From Caenorhabditis elegans (lineage: Eukaryota > Nematoda > Chromadorea > Rhabditida > Rhabditidae), in the NCBI RefSeq assembly GCF_000002985.6, contig NC_003284.9, forward strand, positions 4,030,001 through 4,094,000: a stretch of DNA of 64,000 nt, read 5' to 3'. A program made the position numbers and the translations under genes. Positions 39,601 through 51,600 of this stretch are shown one piece after another. Position 1 is the stretch's first letter. Each line of letters starts with the position of its first letter. The notes under the pieces were generated by a model. The model was not told where the DNA came from and made no database searches. It saw nothing but the letters and a program-made list of their open reading frames with translations.

Positions 39601-42600
39601 AAATATAAAATAGGATGAGATCTTTGTCTATCATTTTCAATAGGCAGATTGAATCCTTCAAAAAAAAATTCGGAACAAGGAAACGTAATTTTTTTAAAGG
39701 TCTTAAAATAATTTTTAAAAAGAAATAAAATGGGAGCCTCGAGAAAGAGAGTCTCATGCTTCAATCAAAAAAAATTGGCGACTGGATCCTCCACCACATA
39801 TGAAAAATAATGAAATAGATGACAGCAACAAACTGAAGACAATGGAAAGCCGAAAAGACCTTCTTATTCTTCTTCCTCCTCCTCTCAAAAGTTTGACTAA
39901 CCAGTGGGGATGATATTTGATGTGAATAATTGATATGCCCTCCTTCCGAAGCTTTGTCGAATAAAATGTCAATATGGGTCAAAGTTCAAGAGGGCTTATG
40001 AAACCGCAGATATTAAACCTAAACCTCGAGGGATGATGCTCGTGGATTCGTTATAATTTTATTGACAACTTTTATGGTTACCGAATTTTGTCTATTAGTC
40101 TTGCACCCCTACGGACCAATTGGAAATTAGCCTTGTATGCAAGACTAATTGATTAAATACGGTATATGTTAAAAAAGGTTTTTCCGTTTTTGGATATGAA
40201 AACACAATGTTCAACGTTTTGATTCTACAGATTAAATAGGATTAGTATACAGAAACGTTTAAAAAAATTAAGAACACTCAGTTTACTCATCAGAATTTAT
40301 TGAAATGAGCCAAAACATTTTTCTTGGATTCTTATACTTTAATTATGTTTTGACTATTTGTAATTGGATAAGGGTTCAAACAAGTTTGATTTAGACTTTG
40401 ATTGCAAGTGTTTAAGAAAAACATTTGGAGTGTTTTTTTTTTGATATTGAGTGCTTAGAGAGTTATGAATATAACAGTTAAATGAAACCCCGCTGACGCT
40501 TCTCCATTTTTAAACATATGAATGTATATGCATTGGACCTATGTTAACCTAATGGTAATCCAGAAAAAAAATTCAACAATTTTACGAAAAAAAGCTGTAT
40601 TCGGATAACATTAGCCTACGCTCATGAAAATTTGGTTGCAAAACTTTCTTCTGTGTTCTAAAGTGAAAATGCACCGAATAAAAAAAACCCACCGAGCAAC
40701 TGACTATGATCTGATTTTCTCGGTTTGCCCCCATTCACCTACATAATTTCTTTGTTAGAGACAATAAATCACTCTCACACCTTACACTAAATGAGCTAAC
40801 CGCGGTTGCTCGCAATGAGAGGAAAAATGAATTGGGTTTTCAAGAAATCAATCATCAGAAAAGCACGGTTTTTGAAATTTTGTTTTTGGATGGAAACGAA
40901 AAGAGCAAAAATAAAAATGTTTAGGTTGGACTGAAAAAGTCTATCCTGCTTAATATAATTAAAAACTTTCTAAGAAGATACACTGAAAGTGCATACATTT
41001 TAAAACTTTGAAAAATTGAATTAGGTATGTAAATTGTCTGGGCAAAAGTATGCATTTTTTAAAGTTTTTTTTGTTGAAAATTAACTCCAAGTAAGTCGAG
41101 TAAGCTCAGTTGAAAGTGTAAGGTAAAATATTAATGTCACACTCCGGTCCTTATAATATGTTTTGCCATTTCGTAATCATGGTTGCCTTGGGGAACAACA
41201 CCTAATTCAAACCTTTTACGACTATTTCACATTAATATGAAAACTACACAACGTCAAAACAACAATACAACAACCACAGCAACCAAAAGTACACTAAACA
41301 TGGATGTTTTCCGACACACAATTTACATAGAATGAAATTTGAAATTGAAAATTATTTAAATTTATTTCTGAAAATTTATTAAAAACAAAAACCAACCCTT
41401 TAACCATATTGCCTTCTGCATCTGCCAAGTTCAAAACATAGACGCTCATCTGCCGCCTCCAGAGTCACAAAGTAGTCAAAATTTCGAATTTTTCTGAATG
41501 TTTCAAGGTTTTTGTAGTTCAAACAAGACGTCGGAGTAGGAGAAATGACACGTGAGTAAGTATGGCAAAATATATGGTAAAAAAATGATATTCGTGAGAG
41601 CCGAATATCGGCTTCACCTACACCCTCACTAGGATTGGGAATGCCTTCCGGTGGACAGGTAGGTCAAAAATCATGTGAGATGAAAATTGAGAGAAAGTAT
41701 TCAACATGTAATCGTAAATGTATTATATTTTACGAGGTAAAAATATATATATATATATGTTTAGTAGTGCTGGGGAGTTTCTACAAGAACTTAATTCATG
41801 AAGCGAAAAAGTTTGCGCCACTTTTTCAAAAACAAAATAATCAGAAGAACTTTGAAATTTCAAACAATAAGCAAAACATTATTCGCAAAAATTGAATGCG
41901 TCTCTATTGTGAAGCAAAACATTAAAACTATTCAAAAAAATTTCATTTTTTATTTAGAGTCAAAAAGTTGAGCATCATCTGCCCCACAGTTGAGCCCTAA
42001 ACTACCGTCGCATGTTTGGACCCCTAATATGTGTAACATAAAATTTGAATTGAACGTAAACTTTTGATGAGTGATTTTTTTGAATAAAAATGAGAGGAAA
42101 ATATATTATGAACAACTTTTGTATACCGGCAACTAAATAAATTAGATTTTTCCCATATCTAGAATAAAGTGCCTAAACATTGAATTGTAACCATAACCTC
42201 CCAGGAAATAATTGAAACGCAAGTTTTCAGTTTCCAGATATAAAAATGTTATATAAATATAAGAATATGAGTAGATCTAATTATTTACTTCTTCATCTTT
42301 TTCTTCAGAAATCGAAGAGTTTCTTTTCCACTCTGCATCTCTTTCTATTTCCATTTCACTTCCAATTTTGCTTCACCTCTTCAAATAGGCTTGAATAGCA
42401 AATAAATGATACACTCGTCTAGTAGAAACCTTTGTGGCATTTACAAAGTGTAAAGAATTAAGGAAAAAGGCGAGAGCAAAAAGTATCGGAACGGGTAAAA
42501 AGAAGAGTATGAAGAGATGCAACACTGCTGACCACAACAGAGTTTTCTAATGATGCTATCGAAAAATCTATCACACACTGATTCGTTGAATACTTTTTAC

Positions 42601-45600
42601 AACATATTGCGAGGATTTTGAAAAACGTGAAAACGATTGTAGAACATCAGAAGAAATCAAAACTTGATGATATGCCTGCCGGATTCTTGTCACATTTTAC
42701 GAGCTCTTTCAAACAATTGGATGGATTATTGACAGCTGAAGCATCTGCCTGATCTACAATTGATCATTTTGACAGGACGAAGTGAGTGAAAACCTCTAAC
42801 CACACCGGAGGGTGGATATTTTTAGTGGGGGCGGCGAAGTAGATGTCTTAAGAGGTTGGAAAAGGATGGAACCTCATTACATGCTCAAGTTTTTGTCAGC
42901 AAAATTGAGGAAATTCTGAAAACTACTTCTAGTCTCTTTTTTTACGCCGCGGAAATAAAAATAGGTAGACCATCAAGTTTTTAGAAATAGGAAAGTGAAC
43001 AATAAAACGATATTCTTAGTAACTTTGGTTATTTGTTTTAAAAGTCGAAATAAATCTGAAAATGGTAAGGTCAGCAGAAAATTAATTAACAGATAAAATA
43101 GAAGTTTGTTAATAATATTGAATACTCTAAAATTTTAATTTTTTTTAAATTTTAGATTTATATTTAATCACTAATTTTAATAAAAATACATTGAAAATGT
43201 ATTGGTTATAAATTTTGGGGGGTCGGCTAAATAAGTAAAAAAGAAAAAAACGATTTTGAAACTTGCTCCAATCGAGTTAAAATGACCTACTAAATGCTTT
43301 CAATTTTTTAAAACTCATTCACATTTACTGTCAATAAATAACGACAAGAAACTTTCCTACGAATTTTATTTTTTTTGTCTTAGTTATTTTAGTTCTGTCT
43401 CAGTTATTTCTGTTTCTTGGAACATACGAAACTTTTCCGTGGATAACATTTCCCAAAAATTAGGAAATTTTCAAAAACTTTGACTGAAATATCCGAAGAT
43501 TTTTTTTTTCGGACAACCGTTACTTTCATTGGAAAAATATGGAAAAAAGTTTATATAAACCTATTTTTGAACGAAAATATTTTGCAAATTTTGAAAAATC
43601 AAATTTTCAAATTTTAAAAATATATAAATATAAAATTGAGATTAGTGGGTCAGTTTCAGAGAAAAAAAATTGCAATCCATTTGAAAAGTTCTAATGGAAC
43701 GATTTCTTGCAGTTTACACAATTGTCTAATATTTGCCAAAAATTGTATTATGAGTCACTGGTTTCTTAGGAAAGTTAAAGTTTTCTAACTCTTCATAACG
43801 ACACGAAACAACCTCTCCACCAAAATCTTCAGAGCAATGAAGTGAAAACCGAGAAATGTGAAAACGTCACGACGGCCGCAAAAATCTGTTGAGCCAATAA
43901 AATGAAAATGAATTATTGGTAGAAATGGTCTCTCCGCAAAGGTTTCTAGTGGGTTTTTGTGGATGGGGGTACTGCTCGAGAAAAGAAAACAAGGAAAATA
44001 GTAGTCGTCGTGCAAACGCGCCAAAAATCTGGTAAAGTCAGTGAGGCGAATTAGAAACGAACAATAATTGGCCGCCGAATGTCGTCAGTGTTCCCATATA
44101 AGTTTGGTGGAAAAAGTAGAAAACGAACCCAGAAGAAGAAGATGAGAGAATATCTATCGCAGTGAAAAATCTAAACATCTCGAGAGCAGAGCTAGATAAA
44201 CAAGGAACTCAACCTAGAATATGAACTTTGAGAGAAACAAAAAAACTTTTAAAAATCCATCTTTCAGTTTTTGTTTCTCTCCGGAACTTCATAAGATTTT
44301 CAGTGTGTCTGTTTGAAAATTCTTCTTCGACTCGAAACTCAAATTTCATACGTTTCACCGCAAAAGTCAAAAGCAGCATACACAACCAGTCGGAGGCGGG
44401 GGGGGGGGGCACCTCCCCCTAAAAAAAGTGTTGAATAACAAATTAGCAAGAGTGCAACAATGCAAAAAAAGACGAAAACCGGTGGAAACTTGATCAAGAA
44501 AGGAGGAGAAGAAGACGAAACTTTTAAAACCGGTCGCATGGACTTTTAATAGAGAGAGAGAAAAAGAGCAGGAGAGAAAGAGGAAGCTAAGAAAAAAGAG
44601 ATCTAGTTAAAGTTAAATGACACTCGAAATGAATGCCAAATTTCAGTGGTAAAATGGCAAAAAGATACGTGAGAAGTTACTGAATGGAACCGAAATTTGA
44701 TATGCGAGAGAGAATAACTTTTTCGTTTTTAGCTCGCTTTCCGGTTTTTTTTAAAGTATTTTTCTGAAAAATATAATATATGGAGAGAAAATTTGGAAGT
44801 AACTAAAAATGCTTTGCAATTGCTCTACTGCTAAATTATAATCATCCGGTGCCATAAATCTCTCTGTTTCCGTACCCTTTGAATATAAGAATGTGTAATT
44901 AATATTTTATCTTTGAAAAAGTAGGAGTTTTTGAGAAACGTTTTTTGGCTCATGATTTTGAGTTACTTTGCTGATCCAACCACTTTTTTCATTTTTTTTT
45001 CATGCGTGTTGGAATTTTTGATTTTTATATTTTGAGCAAACCAGACGATATAATGACAAGAGAGTGGAAAAAGGATTAAAGGTGGTTTTTTTTTCAATTT
45101 TTCTTCGTTTTCTAGAATTGCAATTAACTTTGACCCCGGCAGTATTTTTTCTCAGATTTTGTTACATTGAAAGGTCACCTCGAGGAAATGATTTATTTTG
45201 TATTTTTTTTTCTGCAAGAAAAAAGAAAGGAAGTACATAGCAAAGACCAACTGTTGCTCTTTTTATGTGTTTTGATCTTGTTATCCCATCAAGTTGGACC
45301 AAGATGTCATAATGCCATCAGTAAGAGATAGAATGAATGAAAATTGTGTTTCAATTACGTCATAAAATTTGAAAATTTTGGAAGTTACACGCATATTTAG
45401 ATTTTTTTAATGTTCAGTCAATAGTTTGGCAAATTACCAAAAATGTTGTAACATATTAGCTTTCAAGGAAATCAAGAGCAATTTTGCAAAATTAGAGTTT
45501 GCCAATAAATGAAAATTTTTCAAATTTTTTTTGAAATGTTTTCCTGTATTATCTGATCGTTTTGGCACCATAGAAGTCGTTTTTAACATTTTCCCCACTG

Positions 45601-48600
45601 ACGCTATCCCTTTAAGAAGTTTAAATGGGATTGGTTGAATGGGTAAAAATAGTGACAATTTTGATATTCCGGAAAGTGATTTTAAAAAAATTGGATAATT
45701 TAATGTACAACCTGAGTCATCAGTTAAACAGTTTTTGAAAAAAGGTATGCGCTCAAGAAAAGTGAATTCCAAAATTTTTTACTCAACTTACGACTCCAAT
45801 TATTTATAGAACCGGTAATTTACATTAGAAATAAAATCCAAGAAACTGTAGAAATTTTGGAAATCTTAGCTTCCTTTCAAGATCCTCCAATGTAGATTCT
45901 TTTATGCACTGAAAATCTAGCGAAATTTCCTACTAATTACGTCTCAAATACATTTTCTAAGAAAAAATCCAAATATATCCACGTGCAATTATATTAAAAG
46001 TTCCGCGTCTCCACTCCATATTAAACCAAAAATCATAGTTGGAGAGACCCCAGAAGTCAAAAAATAAGGGGTGGTGTCATAAAGTGACAAGCGGGCATCG
46101 CCACGGATCAATCAGAAAGAGGATGTAACCAGTCGTCAGTATTATAGGGACAAGGCAGCAGTTGGTCGTGTCGGACAGACAAAAAGCCAGGAGCACCATC
46201 GTGTCAATCGGCAATGTGTTCCAAGAGTCGTTGGAAACAACCGAGAGGCGCCAGCCGATATCCATGTGATAGTGAAAAGGTTTGTTATTGGGGTTCAAAC
46301 AGATAATGAATTGTCGCGAACGCCACAATAAAAAATAAAAGCAAATTTATATAAGTTTTGAAAAAATAAGAAAATAGGAAGCCTAAAATAATGAGAGACT
46401 TGCTCTCTCTACTTTGACGATTTATATCTCGGGTGTACAAATTAATCAAAAAAATTTCAAAAGTTCACTGTCAAAATGTTAAGAAATATGTCACGCGTAT
46501 TTTATTGATGATAATTTCTAGATAATACCAAGGAGAATAGAGGTATAAGCTGTCAAAGTGGAGAAAAAGAAAACATGGTATAAAAATTGATTTCTTGGAT
46601 AGGTGTCAAATTGGGTTGGTAAAAAAGTTAAAACCCCCATTGCTTAAAATAAACGATTTTGCCAATTATTTGTAAGCTTATCTGTTAACTAATTAAAAAT
46701 TAACACTGTATGTTAATGGAAAAGTTCAAAAACCTGAAATACCGTATTTCTTCCAATAGTAGTGTTGCACCCCACTACTTCCCTTTGAAAAGTTATATTT
46801 TGGTTTATTTTTTAAATATCAACAAACTGATATCTAAAAATCGAGATTAAAAAATAACTGATACTTTATCAGTTAATAATTTTATTTAGAACGAAAAACA
46901 ACAAAGATATGTAATGCAACAGTTGAAAAATGGGGTAAAATACTAGTAGAGAAGATACGGTAATTATTTGAAATTCACCTATACATATTAGTTAATTATT
47001 ATCTGACACAGAAAATTTCCAAAAAAAAGCTGACTTCCGACATTCCTCCAAAGTTCTCTACTTATCCCCGTGGGACATCATTTCTCGCCATATAATTGAT
47101 CTAGTGCAACAGAACCAGCAACAAAAAAAGATTTAAAGAATGAACGAGGACGATATCTCGAACGTTTCCAGACAAAAATATGTAAAACGGGCGGCGGGAA
47201 AGCAATCCGAAAGGAAATATGTCACTCACTGGCTTGAAAATCTAAATATGCATGACCTACCTTCTCAACATTTGTTTGGTAGAAAAGTCGGGTCGGAAAC
47301 AAAACAAAACGTTTATAAGCGATGTTTTTCCACTATGATATGAGACGAGAAACCTCGGACCGCTGTCGTTGTTCAAAGAAATGATATGATGCTTGTCAAA
47401 ACGTGACTGGCAATTCAGTTCGGTCAAAAATGGAGGCGGAAGGGTGGGATAGATAATGGAAATATTGGAGGGTAGGAGTCACAAAAACCAAAATTACATG
47501 ACAAAATTGCAATGTTAAGTAGGCAGATTTGTTTGCCAATGAGTCAACCGCGCATGTCTTGGTCAGCTTTCAGACATCAGAGCATTCAGATTTTAGGGCA
47601 TCAAAAAATCTCGACGTGTTCTTTCCTTATTGCCTTACAAAATAGAGTGATAATGGAGAAAATGGTCAGAAACTGAATAAACATGCAAACTATGTAAGCA
47701 GTGTGTGATGAGCAGTCTAAACACGATGAGGGATAACGCGCTTCTCTTCATCTATCGGCGGCTCTTTGTTACTTGGTGCTCTTTAGGTGTCATGGGGATT
47801 CGAGTTGTCTTTTTGTCTTCTGCATGGTCTAAATCTTCACCCTCATTTTTTAGATGCATGTTTTTTCCAGTGCAAAAGGTCAAAATTCGTTCCGGCTGAC
47901 CACAACAGATTTCCTCTGATAGAGTGGAGCTTTTTTGTTCATAGTTTTACATTTTTAGTATTGCATTTAAAAAATTTGTAGAAACGCCAATAAGGAAAAT
48001 GTTTCAAACCACTTATTTGATGCTGAAAAAGCTAAAAAACTTTAAAACAAGTTTTGAAGATTTATAGTAAAAGAAACAAAAATTCAGATTTTGCCTGAAA
48101 TTTATTTTTTGAAATCAATAAAAAAAAGAAATGCCCGTATTTTTTAATTTGTTCTCATTTTCTGTATTTGATCAATAACTGGGTTTAAGTCTGCTCCATT
48201 ACTCAAAAAAACCAATTTTTTGAAACATTTTTAATTTACCCAAACTTTGTCAATTCACCAAAACTTGACTGAAAATATTCACTAATTTAGAAATTTTGAG
48301 AGAGTTATATTATGGTATTTGGTCATTTAGATTAGTGTATTTAGTGCAAATCAGCATTACCGCTATCACACCTTCAACATTACAGTGCATAGTTTTGCTG
48401 CAAAACACATCATTAATTATGTGTACTTTTTTTTCAACTTGAAGTATTTCTTATTTGATCTTATGAAACAACTCATTTTTTTGGCATTCAAAACAAGGTA
48501 ACAGATAGGATTTTTTAAAAATTATTTCTGAAGCGGATTTTGGTTTAAATTTTGTTATAATCCCAGACAAATTTAGGTAAAAAATTTTGGAATAGTAGCA

Positions 48601-51600
48601 TCAGAACTAAAAAAACAAGGAAACTATAAATTACAGCTTCACCAAAAATTCATAGAAGTTTCTTTATAACTTCATCAAAGAAAAAAACTAAATTTAGGGA
48701 ATCCGAAAAGGCTATTGACTTGGGTAGAAGCTCTTCTTGAAAAATGTTGTGACCACTAGACATTTAATATACCACTTGACGCGGTCAACAAGGGAAATCA
48801 TGCTCAAGGATGGAGCAATTCAAGATCTTATTCCGAAACTTACATCTAAAAGAAACGTCTCGATAACAAAAAAAAATGAAGAAAAGAAGAAATGCTCATA
48901 GAAAATAGAATGCACTCGATTAGGTTAGGTTCGACAAACTCAAATTCCCCCGAGTACCTGAGGCAAAAGCAATAGTTTAGTTTACGTAGTTGATTTGATA
49001 GAATCCTAAATAGATACACATGTGAGATGACATGCAGACTATTTTGAAAAAAAAGAAAGAGGATTTGGAAAATAGGAATACTTTTACTCTAAATTTGAGT
49101 ACCGGCAGATACGAAGGACCTGGTAGTCGTTGAAGAGTTAATCTTATTTTTTCCTTTAAATGTCTTCCAATTCAACTCAATGTTCCTAGTAAATCTTTTG
49201 TGTCGGAAACTATCACGTAGAAGAGCTTACACAGAGACAACCAAAACACAACACATCACGACAAAGTTTTTATGTTTCGAAGAACTTTGCGGTTTTAAAA
49301 AATATACCAGTTGGGTTCTGAAAGATAAGTGAACTAACCTTATGAGTTTCTCTAAGCTCCCCATGACTGCTGGATGGTGAAGGAAGTTGCCACCTGGAAA
49401 ATGGTGATTGTAAGCTATTTAAAATGTTCATAAGCATATTTAAATAAATCTTTACTAGTTTATAAAATTTTCGAGCAGTTTTGTTTCAAGTTATTATAGA
49501 CCACCTTTTTCAATACGTTAAAATAATTAAGCGATAAAAATCAATCTTGTTAGGTATGCATATTTTTTTTTAAATATATTTTTTCATTAAATTAAATTAT
49601 TTTCTCAAGCCTTTGAGTTCCAGCTTTTTGATTTTTCAATCAAGAACAACTCAATTTTTTTAAATTTACAATTTTTACTGGATTAATTGTAAGTCGTTTT
49701 TATCAATAAGTTAAATTTAAAGAGCGAGTTGCACAAAAAAAATATAATTTTTCGGAATTTTCTTGAATTTTCTGCCAATTTTCAATCTGAAAATGTACAA
49801 ATAATCCAGACAGTTCTAAAATGTTTCCTGTCATTTTCTGATAATTTTGGCAATTTTCATGTTTCACTTTTTGCGTAGAGTTTAATGTTAAGATGTTAGT
49901 TAATATTTTTAAAGTTTGCATTTCAAATTTTTTTTGAAAATTCAATGTAATTTTAAAAAAATACTGTGAATATGTAGTAGCGATTATAAGAACTGAAATA
50001 AAGTTAAGATTACGGAAAACCCGATATGTTTAGTGGGGCCTCATAAAAATATCAGAAATATATTAATCGGTACTTCTTAACAGTTTTAGGTCTGAAAAAG
50101 TTTGAACTTCAAAATATTTTAACACTAGAACTATCCCGTGTACTTTACTTATGAAATTAATAATCAAATCTAGAAAATATTACAGAAAAGCTGAAGCAAA
50201 AAACGTACCTATTTTATCTAAATTAGCCGGGTCGTGTTCTTGTGGGTCTTGGTGATCCGAGTAGCGAACCAAATCGGGTATTTCAAGTGAATCCGGCGGT
50301 GCACCACCTCCGCCGCTCTCTTCAGAGTCGCTGCAATTGAATAAAACTGTTTATATTGTAATGAAGAACAATGTGTGAAACTAAACCATATGGACAATTT
50401 TTTTCTGCAGTTTAGATGTTTAGAAAAAGGCGGAAAAAGTTGTGTGTGGGAAGAGAACACACAGAAATCAAGAGCGTAGAAAAGTTGAACAAAGAGATGA
50501 TTTTGGAGGCGAGATTTTTTTGTTGCTCAAAACAGAAATACATTTTCACATTTAAGGGTGGGCTCCGGGGCTCCGGGGCATCCATTCAATGAGAGAAAAG
50601 AAAAAGTCAAAGTCATTCGACACCCCATAATGAACTCTTTTTTCCCTTCTTTCTCTTCCTTTGGCGGTATGAAGAATTCTTTGAAGAACAAAAATGGCGA
50701 AACGTATTAAAAAAAGGCGACAGAATGTTCTAGACGATGAGCAGCTTATCATGTTGGTCTCTTTTCACCCTTCACTAGTCGTCAGAAGACGTAAAACGAA
50801 GAAACGAAAAAAGTGAATAGGAGTGGAACAGGAGCAAATGCAAAAACAATTGGTTGTGGACATGAACGGGGGAAGGCTCGCCAAGTTAAGAGTTAAGAGC
50901 ATCGTTGTCACATAGGGCTCTTTTCGTTTTCAAAAGCCTGCGGGGTATAATCTGCAACTGGCACAATCTCTTTTTGTGCTTTTTCGCTATTCAAATGGTG
51001 TTCGTCGTAGAAAAGAGCTAGACGATGACAGCCGGGTGTTCCCATCAAGACAACATTTGACAAAAAAGATACTTGCAAAGTGACTAGACTTTTTTGTTGT
51101 TTTTTTTTTGTTTCGAACTTTCTGTTGGTGTATATTTTGGTCCAAAATTGAAATTTGGTATGATGAGGGGTAAAATGTTTTTCAAATTGAATCGAAAAAA
51201 CAGTTGCCTTATGTAGGGAAAATGTTTGAAAAAAAAATTGTGCAAAACTCAAAGTTCAGCAAATTTCATAACTAAAAACCCCGAATTGTTTTCCATTCAA
51301 AGTCTATAAGCAATTTGAAGTAGTATTGTATCACAGAGTTTCGGTTCAATGTTTTTTTGGCAAACATTTATTGTTAAAACAGGGAAAAATATTTAATTAG
51401 TTTTAAATCTAGTTTAAAAGTTTAGTGAATGCTCACAATTTGTCGGAACTTTTTTCGGTATTTCATTGAGTTTTTTGGCCGAAAATCAAAATTTTTTTGC
51501 TGTTTCACATTTAAACTCACAATTTGTAACTTAAGTCAAATACTTTTTCGAATAAAAACTATTGGAGCATAACTCCGCGATAGGAAATTTTGTAGAATTG

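Larger units (their letters stand above)
37569..40078 (-). other. Long-intron sequence with one balanced island
   Basis: AT-rich intron. The balanced stretch at 38220-38510 is annotated separately. 39391-39490 carries a first-exon candidate of low weight. 38570-38740 has degenerate repeats of ACGGCAAATTT type. Nothing else is supported. Confidence 0.6.

Noticed and set aside
44209..44412. A 67-codon minus-strand frame ending near a GTTGAG donor
   Set aside because: It begins in the G12/C12 tract (MPPPP), leaves in phase 1 with a weak donor, and its content tracks local base bias.
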